64,000 bases of DNA from Methylobacterium sp. J-088 (GCF_022829295.1 NZ_JAKSYH010000251.1:40951-104950), one strand, 5' to 3'. Shown: positions 34,124 through 42,901, counted from the stretch's first letter. Translations and numbers: made by a program. The notes: generated by a model from the letters alone, not told the origin.

Positions 34124-34570
34124 TCACTCGGTCATCTGACCGACGCAGGAAATCTCGTCCGACTTGCAGCTGAGATACCCTTTGAGGACCTTGATCCGCT
34201 GATCGGTCAGCCCCTTCCGGCAGCCGTCGTATTCCATCGAATAGGCGGAGCCGCCCTCAAGGCCCATCGTCTCCAGGGCGCAGGTCGCGTCGCGGAACGG
34301 CAGCCAGGCCTTCTGCGCCGCCCGCAGGCCGTCCTTCGCCTTCGGGCCGATCTTCTTCATCAGCTGGCCATAGACGGTATTCAGCGCCTGATCGGCGGTC
34401 CCGTAATCGGCCGCCGCGCATTCGTTGAGATCGGCCTGGGTGGAGCCCTCGCACGGTCCGGCGGCCGAAGCGGGGGCCGCCGCGAGCAGGAGCACGGCTA
34501 TGGCCGCCGCCCCGCAGAACCGGACGCATTGCGGCTGCATCTCAGTGGAATCGCGTGTGACGGTTTGCAT
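34124..34570 (-). CDS. LprI-like (DUF1311) secreted protein
   Basis: A 148-residue exported protein. A signal peptide with a hydrophobic stretch (AAAIAVLLLAAAPASAAG) is followed by the family pattern CEGSTQADLNECAAADYGTA, LNTVYGQLMKKIGPKAKDGL, QKAWLPFRDATC and YDGCRKGLTDQRIKVLKGYL. The even spacing of Cys suggests disulfides. Some family members inhibit lysozyme; that role here is only possible. I chose ATG 34570; ATG 34540 would also preserve a signal peptide. It stands alone before the phosphodiesterase gene. Confidence 0.8.
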   Translation of the reverse strand: MQTVTRDSTEMQPQCVRFCGAAAIAVLLLAAAPASAAGPCEGSTQADLNECAAADYGTADQALNTVYGQLMKKIGPKAKDGLRAAQKAWLPFRDATCALETMGLEGGSAYSMEYDGCRKGLTDQRIKVLKGYLSCKSDEISCVGQMTE

Positions 34571-34605
34571 CGAAAGAGCTCGAATCGGATGATCCGTAGG
34601 AAAAT

Positions 34606-35352
34606 TTACGGCACGAAGCCCTCGAACACCATCTGGTCCGCATGCGCGCCCGCGCGGGTGCGCTGATCCTCGGTCCGGACCGTCCAGGCCATCACGGGGA
34701 TCTGCCCGAGCAGCCGGCACAGGAAGGTCGGCGCACAGGGCAGGTCGTCCACCCGCCAGGACAGGAAGTCGGGACGGGTCTCGGCGAAATGCAGAAGGTC
34801 GGAGAGTGCCCGGCGCAGGCTCGGCGGCAGCGCCGCGTAGACCGGGTCGTCCTGCGTCGTCTCCGCCACGATCCCCCGGGGGATCGTCGGGCACAGGGCG
34901 CGCAGGGCCGCGACCACCTGCGGATCGAAGGATTTCAATGCCACCGGCCCGTCATAGGCGGCCGCAACCTCCGCGGCACGGGTGGCGAGCCGCAGGTCGC
35001 CGTCGTAGCGGGACTTCACCTCGACCACCACGGGCACCGCCCCGCCGATGGCCGCCAGGAAGGCCTGCAGGGTCGGGATCGTCTCCGCGGTCCCGGCGAT
35101 CGAAAGAGTGCCGAGATCGGCGGCCGAGCGCTCCGACACCGCCTCGCTCGCCTGCGTGAGGCGCCCCAGCGCAGCGTCGTGAAACACCATCGCCTCGCCG
35201 TCGCGGCTGAGCTGCACGTCGCATTCGATGGCGAAGCCGCCCGCAACCGCCGCCCGGGCCGCGGCCAGCGTGTTCTCCGGCCGGCCCGCAGCCCGGTCGT
35301 GCAGCCCGCGATGGGCGATCGGCCGCGCGGTCAGCCAGTCGGGGGCCGCCAC
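34606..35352 (-). CDS. Glycerophosphodiester phosphodiesterase
   Basis: A 248-residue TIM-barrel enzyme that splits glycerophosphodiesters to glycerol-3-phosphate and an alcohol. The catalytic His and metal ligands appear as PIAHRGLHDR, RPENTLAA and FAIECDVQLSRDGEAMVFHD. The typical end FEGFVP is present. No signal peptide, so probably cytosolic. The start GTG 35352 is 2 nt after the ridA stop, so translation is likely coupled; upstream in the same frame there is only ridA DNA read out of phase. Confidence 0.9.
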   Translation of the reverse strand: MAAPDWLTARPIAHRGLHDRAAGRPENTLAAARAAVAGGFAIECDVQLSRDGEAMVFHDAALGRLTQASEAVSERSAADLGTLSIAGTAETIPTLQAFLAAIGGAVPVVVEVKSRYDGDLRLATRAAEVAAAYDGPVALKSFDPQVVAALRALCPTIPRGIVAETTQDDPVYAALPPSLRRALSDLLHFAETRPDFLSWRVDDLPCAPTFLCRLLGQIPVMAWTVRTEDQRTRAGAHADQMVFEGFVP

Positions 35353-35354
35353 CG

Positions 35355-35828
35355 TCAGCGGACCTCGAATAGCGCCTCGACCTCGACGGCGGCGTCGAGG
35401 GGGAGTTCGGCGACGCCGACCGTGGAGCGGGCGTGGCGGCCCCGGTCGCCCAGCAGCTCGACCATGAGGTCGGAGGCGCCGTTCATGACCCCGGCCACCG
35501 CCGAGAAGCCCGGCGCCGCGTTGATGAAGCCGCCGAGCCGCACGCACTGGACCAGAGCGCGGTCGAGATCGCCCACCGCGGCCTCGAGCTGGGCGAGAAT
35601 GTTCAGGGCGCAGAGCCGGGCCGCGTCCTTGCCCGCCTCCGCCGAAACGTTGCCGCCGACCTTACCCTTGTGCTCGGCCGCGATGGTGCCGTCGGCACCG
35701 AAGCAGATCTGCCCGGAGATTACCACGAGGTTGCCGGTGCGAACGAACGGCACGTAATTGGCCACCGGCGCTGCCGCCTTCGGCAGGGTGAGACCGAGCG
35801 TCTGCAGGCGTTCCTTGATCGCGCTCAT
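35355..35828 (-). CDS. RidA/YjgF-family protein
   Basis: A 157-residue protein of the long RidA subgroup, which hydrolyses reactive enamine/imine intermediates from PLP enzymes. Family landmarks are GNLVVISGQICFGADG, the central DLDRALVQCVRLGGFI and HARSTVGVAELPLDAAVEVE, whose Arg binds the substrate carboxylate. I chose ATG 35828 (MSAIKERLQ); 21 codons of open frame lie upstream. It is the first gene of a two-gene unit with the phosphodiesterase and divergent from argD. Confidence 0.9.
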   Translation of the reverse strand: MSAIKERLQTLGLTLPKAAAPVANYVPFVRTGNLVVISGQICFGADGTIAAEHKGKVGGNVSAEAGKDAARLCALNILAQLEAAVGDLDRALVQCVRLGGFINAAPGFSAVAGVMNGASDLMVELLGDRGRHARSTVGVAELPLDAAVEVEALFEVR

Positions 35829-35977
35829 CGCAGGCTCCGTCGCTGATCCAAATCCGCCGGAGCAGGAGCATGGCCGGACCCTTTCAGGCAAGGGGTGCCG
35901 CCCATGCGACGGGTAGAATTTGGGTGTTCCGAAGCATCGCGCAGACCTGCCGCGCGGGTGCGGTGAACATTGAATCG

Positions 35978-36005
35978 TTGACAGGACCGCACGCTTTCAT
36001 AGTAA
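35978..36005 (+). promoter_or_regulatory. Probable sigma-70-type promoter of argD
   Basis: TTGACA (35978-35983) and TAGTAA (36000-36005) with a 16-bp spacer, the only near-consensus pair in the ridA-argD gap. The expected start point near 36012 lies about 78 nt before argD. Confidence 0.55.
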
Positions 36006-36013
36006 TCGCGCGC

Positions 36014-36038
36014 GTGCCGCCCCTGACTGAGGCGGCAC
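36014..36038 (+). other. Hairpin at the 5' end of the argD leader
   Basis: A perfect 8-bp stem (GTGCCGCC / GGCGGCAC) with a 9-nt loop, followed by TTTCATTT. It starts about where the argD transcript should begin and could act as a 5' stabiliser or weak attenuator. Confidence 0.5.
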
Positions 36039-36089
36039 TTTCATTTGGAGCCGGCTAACGCTTGCTCCGGGATCGATCGATAAACGGAG

Positions 36090-37289
36090 ATGGGACCCGT
36101 GACGTCAGCCCTTCTGCCGACTTATGTCCGCGCGCCGCTCGCCTTCGAGCGCGGCGAAGGCGCTTGGCTCGTGACGGAGGGCGGCGAGCGATACCTCGAT
36201 TTCGGCGCCGGCATCGCGGTCAACGCGCTGGGCCACGCCCATCCCCACCTCGTCGGCGCGCTGACCGAACAGGCGAATCGGATCTGGCACACCTCGAACC
36301 TGTTCGAGATCCCCGGGGGCGAACGCCTCGGCCAGCGCTTCGTGGAGGCGACGTTCGCCGACGTGGTGTTCTTCTGCAACTCGGGGGCCGAGGCCAACGA
36401 GGCGGCGATCAAGATCGCCCGGAAGTACCACGCGGTCGGCGGCCATCCGGAGCGCTACCGCATCGTCACCTTCGCGGGCGCCTTCCACGGGCGGACGCTG
36501 GCGACGCTCGCGGCCGGCGGCCAGCAGAAATACATGGAGGGCTTCGGGCCCAAGGTGGAGGGGTTCGATCAGGTCCCCGCCGGCGACTGGGCGGCCCTCG
36601 AGGCGGTGATCGGACCGGAGACGGCCGCGCTGATGATCGAGCCGATCCAGGGCGAGGGCGGCGTGCGGGTGATCCCCCACGCCGATCTCCGGCGCCTGCG
36701 CGAACTCTGCGATGCCAACGGCCTGCTCCTGATCATGGACGAGGTCCAGACCGGCATCGGCCGCACCGGCAAGCTGTTCGCCCATGAATGGTCGGGCATC
36801 ACCCCGGACATCATGAGCGCCGCCAAGGGCATCGGCGGCGGCTTTCCGATGGGCGCCTGCCTCGCCACGCGCGAGGCCGCTCGCGGCATGACTGCGGGAA
36901 CGCACGGCACCACCTTCGGTGGCAACCCGCTCGCCATGGCGGTGGGCAACGCGGTGCTGGACGTGGTGCTGGGCGAGGGCTTCCTCGATCAGGTGGCCCA
37001 TTCCGGCCTGCTGCTCAAGCAGAAGCTCGCAGCACTTCGCGATCGGCATCCGCACGTCTTCGAAGAGATCCGCGGCGAGGGGCTGATGCTCGGGCTCAAG
37101 CTCGGCGTGCCGAACACCGACTTCGCCGCCGCGGCGCGCAACGTGCATCTGCTGGTGATCCCGGCGGGCGACAACATCGTCCGCCTGCTGCCGCCGCTGA
37201 CCATCGGCGCGGCCGAGATCGACGCGGCGGTCCAGCGCCTGGACGCAGCCGCATCCGAATTCGAGGCCGTGCGCGGCGCGGCCGAGTAG
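36090..37289 (+). CDS. argD: Acetylornithine aminotransferase
   Basis: A PLP enzyme that makes N-acetylornithine in arginine synthesis (and often succinyldiaminopimelate in lysine synthesis). The 399 residues have the class-III transaminase layout: LDFGAGIAVNALGHAHP, phosphate-binding FCNSGAEANEAAIK, LIMDEVQTGIGRTGKLFAHE with the cofactor Asp, the PLP Lys in SAAKGIGGGFPMGACLATRE, and THGTTFGGNPLAMAVGNAVL. ATG 36090 follows CGGAG. argF follows after 168 nt, so both form an arginine unit. Confidence 0.95.
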   Translation: MGPVTSALLPTYVRAPLAFERGEGAWLVTEGGERYLDFGAGIAVNALGHAHPHLVGALTEQANRIWHTSNLFEIPGGERLGQRFVEATFADVVFFCNSGAEANEAAIKIARKYHAVGGHPERYRIVTFAGAFHGRTLATLAAGGQQKYMEGFGPKVEGFDQVPAGDWAALEAVIGPETAALMIEPIQGEGGVRVIPHADLRRLRELCDANGLLLIMDEVQTGIGRTGKLFAHEWSGITPDIMSAAKGIGGGFPMGACLATREAARGMTAGTHGTTFGGNPLAMAVGNAVLDVVLGEGFLDQVAHSGLLLKQKLAALRDRHPHVFEEIRGEGLMLGLKLGVPNTDFAAAARNVHLLVIPAGDNIVRLLPPLTIGAAEIDAAVQRLDAAASEFEAVRGAAE

Positions 37290-37313
37290 GCCCGAGCCCG
37301 GGACCCGTGAACA

Positions 37314-37338
37314 CCGCCCGCCGCCCCGCGGCGGGTGG
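37314..37338 (+). other. Long GC hairpin between argD and argF
   Basis: An 11-bp stem (CCGCCCGCCGC / GCGGCGGGTGG, one G-T pair) with the 3-nt loop CCC. No T tract follows, so it may act as an mRNA-stability or processing element rather than a terminator. Confidence 0.55.
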
Positions 37339-37457
37339 CCCGAAGCGTTTCCGGACACGGTCGATTCCGCCGTGCCTGACGGAAATGCCCCTACAAGGAG
37401 GTAGAGTACGGTTCATGATCAGGTGATCGTTGAGCGGACTCTAGTTATTGTGACGCG

Positions 37458-38438
37458 ATGAAAGCCCAGATGAACGGCCGGGCGAAGGCCCAGGCCCCGC
37501 ACCCGAATAGTGCCGGCCCCCGTCATTTCCTCGACCTCAAGGATTTCTCCGGGGCGGAGCTGCGCCGGGTCCTCGATGCCAGCGCCGCGATCAAGGCGGT
37601 ACGCCGGAAAGGCGAGCGCGCCGCCGAGCGCCCGCTCACGGGCAAGACCCTGGCGATGGTGTTCGACCGACCCTCGACCCGAACCCGCGTCTCCTTCGAC
37701 ATGGCGATGCGCGAGCTCGGCGGCGAGACGCTGATGCTCACGGGTTCCGAGATGCAGCTCGGCCGGGGCGAGACCATCGGCGACACCGCGCAGGTGTTGT
37801 CGCGCTTCGTCGACGCGATCATGATCCGCATCCTCGATCACGGGCAGATGCTGGAGTTGGCCGAACACGCCACCGTGCCGGTGATCAACGCGCTGACCAA
37901 GATCTCGCATCCCTGCCAGATCATGGCGGACGTGCTGACCTTTGAGGAGCATCGCGGACCGATCGAGGGCCGGACCGTGGCGTGGTCGGGGGATGCCAAC
38001 AACGTGCTGGAGAGCTGGGTCCACGCGGCGGCCCGGTTCGATTTCACCCTCAACGTGGCGAGCCCGCCGGAACTGGCACCGCCGGCCGCGCTGATCGCCT
38101 GGGCCACGCAGGAGGGCGCCAGGCTCAACGTCACCACGGATGCCTTCGCGGCCGTGGACGGCGCGGATGCGGTCGTCACCGATTGCTGGGTCTCGATGGG
38201 TGACGACGACGAGGCCCACCGGCACAACCTGCTGAGCCCCTATCAGGTCAACGCCAAGCTGATGGCGGCGGCCAAGCCGGACGCGGTCTTCATGCATTGC
38301 CTGCCGGCCCATCGCGGCGAGGAGGTGACCGCCGAGGTGATGGACGGCCCCCGCTCCGTGGTGTTCGACGAGGCGGAGAACCGCCTGCATGCGCAGAAGG
38401 GCATCTTGGCTTGGTGCCTGCGCGCGGGCGGGCTCTGA
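37458..38438 (+). CDS. argF: Ornithine carbamoyltransferase
   Basis: Converts ornithine and carbamoyl phosphate to citrulline. The 326-residue protein carries the carbamoyl-phosphate motif RPSTRTRVSFDMAM, the HPCQ motif (ISHPCQIMADVLTF), the ornithine-binding region DCWVSMGDD and the catalytic HCLPAHRGEEVTAEV. ATG 37458 adds a basic 20-residue N-terminus before FLDLKDF; no alternative start was better. hslO follows after 244 nt. Confidence 0.96.
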   Translation: MKAQMNGRAKAQAPHPNSAGPRHFLDLKDFSGAELRRVLDASAAIKAVRRKGERAAERPLTGKTLAMVFDRPSTRTRVSFDMAMRELGGETLMLTGSEMQLGRGETIGDTAQVLSRFVDAIMIRILDHGQMLELAEHATVPVINALTKISHPCQIMADVLTFEEHRGPIEGRTVAWSGDANNVLESWVHAAARFDFTLNVASPPELAPPAALIAWATQEGARLNVTTDAFAAVDGADAVVTDCWVSMGDDDEAHRHNLLSPYQVNAKLMAAAKPDAVFMHCLPAHRGEEVTAEVMDGPRSVVFDEAENRLHAQKGILAWCLRAGGL

Positions 38439-38682
38439 GTCCGGGCTCGCGCCCGCGGCTCGGGCGCACCATATAGCACTGGGCGGGCGGCACGCGCGGC
38501 CCGTATCCCCATCACGGCTGCCGACAGGCGGCATCCCGGCGACGGGCGTGGCGCAGCGCGCCCGTTCTGCCGCAGGGTCCGGGCGGGGTGAGGGATCGCC
38601 CCGCGCAGGTCAGCCCCTCACGACGTTCGGCTCGCTGCGATGACGGATCCCCGTCTCGCCGGGCAAATCGATCGGAGAGGGC

Positions 38683-39699
38683 ATGACCTCAGGAACCCCA
38701 ACACAATCGCTCGCCAGCAACGGTCATGCGGGCGACGACGATGCCGTGCTGCCCTTCGCCGTAGAAGCACTGGATGTGCGCGGGCGTATCGTCCGGCTTG
38801 GGCCTGCCGTCGACACGATCCTGCGCCGGCACGGCTATCCGGACCCGGTGGCGCGCCTGCTCGGCGAGGCGGCGGCGCTGACCGTGCTGCTCGGCTCCTC
38901 CCTGAAATTCGAGGGCCGCTTTCAGCTCCAGACCAAGACCGACGGTCCGGTGGCGATGATCGTGGTCGACTTCGAGGCGCCCGATCGCCTGCGCGCCACC
39001 GCGCGGTTTGACGCCGAGCGCGTCACCGCCCTGGGCTCCGGCCCGCTCAAGGATGCCGACCTGATCGGCGCCGGGCACCTTGCCATGACCATCGACCAGG
39101 GTACCACCACCAGCCGCTACCAGGGCGTCGTCGCCCTCGAGGGGCAGAGCCTGGAGGAGGCCGCCCACCAGTATTTCCGACAGTCCGAGCAGATCCCGAC
39201 CGAGGTCCGCCTCGCGGTGGCCGAGGCCGTGGAGGAGGGGGCAGGGCATTGGCGGGCCGGAGGCCTGCTCGTGCAGTTCCTGCCGCAATCGATCGATCGC
39301 GCCCGCCTCGCCGATCTGCCGCCCGGCGACATCCCGGAGGGGCACCTGCACCTGTCGGGTGAGGCACCCGAGGATGACGCCTGGGTTGAGGCGCGTTCCC
39401 TGGTCAACACGATCGAGGATCACGAACTGGTCGATCCCAATCTGTCGAGCGAGCGCTTGCTCTACCGGCTGTTCCACGAGCGTGGCGTGCGGGTATTCGA
39501 CCGTCAGCCGGTAAAGGAGACTTGCCGCTGCTCCCACGAGCGCGTGCTGGGCATGATCCGCTCGTTTTCCCCTCAGGAGCGGCACGACATGGTGGCGGAT
39601 GACGGCCGCATCGTCATCACCTGTGAATTCTGCTCCCGGCGCTACGATCTCGATCCGCAGATGGTCGAGGCTGAGATCGCCGACCAGCCGAAACAGTAG
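38683..39699 (+). CDS. hslO: Redox-regulated chaperone Hsp33
   Basis: A cytosolic holdase activated by oxidation and heat. The 338-residue product has the N-terminal substrate domain (LLGEAAALTVLLGSSLKFEG, with TDGPVAMIVVDFEAP). The C-terminal zinc switch keeps all four Cys: CRCSHERV and, about 30 residues later, CEFCSRRY. It has an N-terminal extension of some 20 residues compared with E. coli. The arg genes upstream and the repeat-protein gene downstream imply no shared role. Confidence 0.95.
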   Translation: MTSGTPTQSLASNGHAGDDDAVLPFAVEALDVRGRIVRLGPAVDTILRRHGYPDPVARLLGEAAALTVLLGSSLKFEGRFQLQTKTDGPVAMIVVDFEAPDRLRATARFDAERVTALGSGPLKDADLIGAGHLAMTIDQGTTTSRYQGVVALEGQSLEEAAHQYFRQSEQIPTEVRLAVAEAVEEGAGHWRAGGLLVQFLPQSIDRARLADLPPGDIPEGHLHLSGEAPEDDAWVEARSLVNTIEDHELVDPNLSSERLLYRLFHERGVRVFDRQPVKETCRCSHERVLGMIRSFSPQERHDMVADDGRIVITCEFCSRRYDLDPQMVEAEIADQPKQ

Positions 39700-39869
39700 A
39701 AACCGGCCCGATCGCCGATCAGGGAGGATTTCCTCGCCTATCAACGGTCAAGCTTATCTCGCGAAACGCAGAAATATCGGTATTCGTTGCGCGAATTTTT
39801 CGTACACTTGGCCAGAACCGTTTTCAGACCTTCGACGTTGCGTGGCAGATTCAACATTGGAGGAACGCC

Positions 39870-41090
39870 ATGCGGAGAGTGTCGATCGGTTTGGCCGCGC
39901 TGCTGATGAGCACCTCGGTCTACGCGCAACAGCCGGGCGGGGCCGAGCGGGGACCTGGAACGGCCGGCCGCGGGGGCCAGGGCAGCGCCGAGTCGAGCAT
40001 GAAGTCCGGCGCCGGGGGCGACCGGATGGTTGGTGGCGAGCGCGGCGGCATGCAGAGCAGCGAAGCCGCCGACCGGAATGCCGGCCCGGCTCAGGCCGAG
40101 CGGGGCCGTAGATCCGGCGGCGAGGGCCGGACCGCGCAGGACCGCGAGCAGGGCAGCCGCGGCAATCGCGCCAGCGCTGAGCGAGGCGACCGCGATAATG
40201 CTCGGACCGCCGACCGGAATACCCGCGGAGACCGCGACGGCGCCCGCGCTGAGCGCGGTGATCGCCGGGGCGACCGCGTCGATGTCCGCGCGAACACTGA
40301 TGTCTTCAGCCGGACCGACGTGCGCTCGAGACGGGTTGAGGGCGGCTTACGCCGCGAGGGCCGATTCGTGTTCATCGGCGGCCGCCGGATCGTGTACGGT
40401 TCGCCCGAGTACCGCCGACTCCTTGTTACCGAGAATCGCGGCCCGCGGGAGCGCTACGTGGTCATCCGCGGTCAGCGCGTCCTGTACGGCTCGCCGGAGT
40501 ATCGCCGTCTCGTCAGCGTCCGCGAGACTGGCCCCCGCGCCCGCTACGTGGTGGTTCGCGGCCAGCGGGTCCTCTACGGCTCCCCCAAGTATCGCCGCCT
40601 CGTCACGGTGCAGGAGGAGCGCTTCGTGACGATCCACGGCCGGCGGGTCCGTTACGGTTCGGATGAGTATCGTCGCCTCAGCGGCGGGACTGCCGTCAGC
40701 GCGAGCTTCCGCTCGGAGCAGCGCGCGGGCGCCCGGTTCGATAATGGCGGTGAGCGGGATCGGGACGCCATCCGCAACGCCTCGCGGATTGAGGGTCGCG
40801 ACAACGGCCGTAACGCCGGACGGACAGATCGCGGGAACGAACGGGGCATGGAGCGTAACGCTAAGCGCAACGGCCGGAACGACGGCATGCGCAACAGCGA
40901 GATGCACGGCAACCAGCAGGACGGCATCCGAAACGCCTCCGACCGCGGCAACGCGCAGGGTGGCATGAAGTCCGGCGCGGAGGGTGGCCGGACGGGCGGT
41001 GAGCGCGGCGGCATGCAAGGCAATGCCAACGGCTCTGGCAACATGGGCGGCGGGCGGACCGGAAGTCAGCCGGGTGACGGGCGCAACTGA
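39870..41090 (+). CDS. Secreted repeat protein, low complexity, unknown function
   Basis: A 406-residue exported protein with signal peptide MRRVSIGLAALLMSTSVYAQ. Residues 21-160 are Arg/Gly/Asp/Ala-rich and disordered. Residues 165-270 hold four tandem units of the form R(F/Y)V-x-I/V-x-G-x-R-V-x-YGS-x-x-YRRL, starting at about 165, 195, 225 and 251 (periods 30, 30, 26). Residues 271-406 are again Arg/Asn/Gly-rich. One block, MKSGA...GGERGGMQ, occurs near both ends (residues 44-62 and 366-383). The net charge is strongly basic. The gene has a GGAGGAAC ribosome binding site before ATG 39870. No family is recognised; binding to an acidic polymer is conceivable but unproven. Confidence 0.8.
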   Translation: MRRVSIGLAALLMSTSVYAQQPGGAERGPGTAGRGGQGSAESSMKSGAGGDRMVGGERGGMQSSEAADRNAGPAQAERGRRSGGEGRTAQDREQGSRGNRASAERGDRDNARTADRNTRGDRDGARAERGDRRGDRVDVRANTDVFSRTDVRSRRVEGGLRREGRFVFIGGRRIVYGSPEYRRLLVTENRGPRERYVVIRGQRVLYGSPEYRRLVSVRETGPRARYVVVRGQRVLYGSPKYRRLVTVQEERFVTIHGRRVRYGSDEYRRLSGGTAVSASFRSEQRAGARFDNGGERDRDAIRNASRIEGRDNGRNAGRTDRGNERGMERNAKRNGRNDGMRNSEMHGNQQDGIRNASDRGNAQGGMKSGAEGGRTGGERGGMQGNANGSGNMGGGRTGSQPGDGRN

Positions 41091-41109
41091 TCGGGCCAGA
41101 ATTATCCTA

Positions 41110-41134
41110 GGGAGGGGCTATCCGAGCCCCTCCC
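41110..41134. terminator. Bidirectional terminator between the repeat-protein gene and speG-like gene
   Basis: A 10-bp perfect stem (GGGAGGGGCT / AGCCCCTCCC) with the loop ATCCG between two convergent genes, 19 nt after one stop and directly at the other. TTAAA follows on the plus strand. Confidence 0.75.
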
Positions 41135-41701
41135 TTAAACTTTCAGCACCGGTTCCGCGATGTCGCCGCCGCCGCGAGCCCTGAGATAATCCGGCTGGAA
41201 CAGGCACATCCGCACGGCGTCGCGATAGCGCCCGTTCACGAAGAACTCGTCCTTCAGCACCCCCTCGGGGTGGAAGCCGCAACGCTCGTAGATGCGCACG
41301 GCCCGGGCGTTCTCGCGATCGACGTGCAAGTAGAGCTTGTGGATGTTGAGCACGCTGAACGCGTAATCCATGGCGATCCGGGTCGCCTGCCACGCGTAGC
41401 CCCGGCCCTGGAAGCCCGGGTGGATCGCGATCTGAAACTCGCAGCGTCGGTGCAGGTGGTTGATCTCCACCAACTCGATCAGCCCGGCCGGCTCACCGCT
41501 CGGATCGGCCACGATGAAGCGGCGCTCGCCCTGATTGTGGATGTTGCGCTCGTAGAGCTGCTGCAGTTCGGCGAAGGACTCGTAGGCCTCCTCGAACCAG
41601 TAGCGCATGATGCTGTCGTTGTTGTTGAGCTGGTGGACGAAGCGCAGGTCCTCCCTCTCCAGCGGCCGCAGCTTGATGGTGATGTCGGTGAGCGCCTTCA
41701 T
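41135..41701 (-). CDS. speG: SpeG-like spermidine/polyamine N-acetyltransferase
   Basis: A 188-residue GNAT enzyme. It matches SpeG over most of its length: ITIKLRPLEREDLRFVHQLN, the polyamine-site RYWFEEAYESFAELQQLYER, FQIAIHPGFQGRGYA (acetyl-CoA loop) and KLYLHVDRENARAVRIYERC. It would acetylate spermidine or spermine with acetyl-CoA. The start ATG 41701 overlaps the argE stop by 4 nt (ATGA), so the two are translationally coupled. A terminator follows its stop. Confidence 0.85.
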   Translation of the reverse strand: MKALTDITIKLRPLEREDLRFVHQLNNNDSIMRYWFEEAYESFAELQQLYERNIHNQGERRFIVADPSGEPAGLIELVEINHLHRRCEFQIAIHPGFQGRGYAWQATRIAMDYAFSVLNIHKLYLHVDRENARAVRIYERCGFHPEGVLKDEFFVNGRYRDAVRMCLFQPDYLRARGGGDIAEPVLKV

Positions 41702-42867
41702 GACGCGCAGGCTCCGATCAGGTCGCGCAGGAACCGCTCGCCCTGGCCGAGGGCGTCCAGGGTGATGAATTCGTCGGGTTGATGCGCCTGGGCAATGTCG
41801 CCGGGGCCGCAGACGACGGTCGGGAGCCCCGCCGCCTGGAACTGGCCGGCCTCGGTGGCGTAGGGCACCGCCACGGTGCGGTTGCGCCCGGCGAGCCGCA
41901 GGCACAGCCGCTCCGCCGCCGAGCCCGGATCGGGGGCGAGGCCCGGGATGTCGACCTCCTCCAGCGTCTCGATCCGCCCGAAATCGCCGTAGCGGTTGAG
42001 CCGCTCCCGAATCACCCGCTCCACCTCTTGGGCAAAGAGCCGTGGGATCTCGGCCGGGTTGAGGTCCGGTAGGCCGCGATACTCCCAATGGAAGCGGCAT
42101 TCCTTGGCGATGATGTTGCGGGCAGTTCCGCCCCGGATCGTCCCGACATGGACCGTGGTGGCGGCCGGATCGAACCGGCCGGATGCGTCACCCCGCTCGA
42201 TCATCAGGTCGGCGATCCGGTTGAGCCCGGCCACCAGTTCGCAGGCGGCCGACACGGCATTGGCCCCAAGCGCGGGCCGGGCCGAATGGGCCTCGCGGCC
42301 ATGCACGGTGGTGAGGCAGGTTACGATGCTCTTGTGCGCGTCCGCCACCTCAAGGCCGGTCGGCTCGCCGACGATCACCGCAGCGGGCCGGGGCAGGTCC
42401 TTGCCGAAACGGACGATCCCGTCCATCGAGCCGAGGCAGGTGGTCTCCTCGTCGTAGGAAAGCAGGATGTGGATCGGCCGCTTCAGGTCGGCCGCCAGCA
42501 TGTCGGGCACCAGGGCGAGCGCGAGGGAGTCGAACCCCTTCATGTCGACGGCACCCCGCCCGTAGGCCCGGCCGTCGGCAACGCGCAGGGTGAACGGGTC
42601 GGTGCTCCAGGCCTGCCCCGCCACCGGCACCACGTCGGTATGGCCGGAGAGCACAACGCCGCCGTCGACCATCGGGCCGATCGTGGCGAGGATAGCCGCC
42701 TTGTCGCCGGCGGCGTTCGGCAGGTGCAGGTACGGCACGCCCCACCCGTCCAGGTAGGCGCAGACCGAATCGATCAGGGCGAGATTGGACTTGTCGCTCT
42801 CGGTGTCGAACGACACGAGGCGGGCCAGCATGTCGAGCGGGCTCAGCCGCTCGCCGGTCGCAGGCAT
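41698..42867 (-). CDS. argE: Acetylornithine deacetylase
   Basis: An M20-family zinc hydrolase that releases ornithine from N-acetylornithine. The 389 residues show GGVVLSGHTDVVPVAGQAWS, the second-metal region YGRGAVDMKGFDSLALAL, the catalytic Glu in LLSYDEETTCLGSMDGIV and GPGDIAQAHQPDEFI near the end. I chose ATG 42867 (MPATGERLS); the frame stays open 35 codons upstream into the apaG gap without family sequence. It is 34 nt downstream of apaG and overlaps the speG-like gene. With argD and argF nearby, it suggests a local arginine group. Confidence 0.93.
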   Translation of the reverse strand: MPATGERLSPLDMLARLVSFDTESDKSNLALIDSVCAYLDGWGVPYLHLPNAAGDKAAILATIGPMVDGGVVLSGHTDVVPVAGQAWSTDPFTLRVADGRAYGRGAVDMKGFDSLALALVPDMLAADLKRPIHILLSYDEETTCLGSMDGIVRFGKDLPRPAAVIVGEPTGLEVADAHKSIVTCLTTVHGREAHSARPALGANAVSAACELVAGLNRIADLMIERGDASGRFDPAATTVHVGTIRGGTARNIIAKECRFHWEYRGLPDLNPAEIPRLFAQEVERVIRERLNRYGDFGRIETLEEVDIPGLAPDPGSAAERLCLRLAGRNRTVAVPYATEAGQFQAAGLPTVVCGPGDIAQAHQPDEFITLDALGQGERFLRDLIGACAS

Positions 42868-42901
42868 GGGTTCCTCCGGGGCGAGGCCCCAGGCCAGGGC
42901 C

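Noticed and set aside
38449..38467. Terminator after argF
   Set aside because: A 7-bp GC hairpin exists, but no T tract follows and similar hairpins are common in this GC-rich gap.
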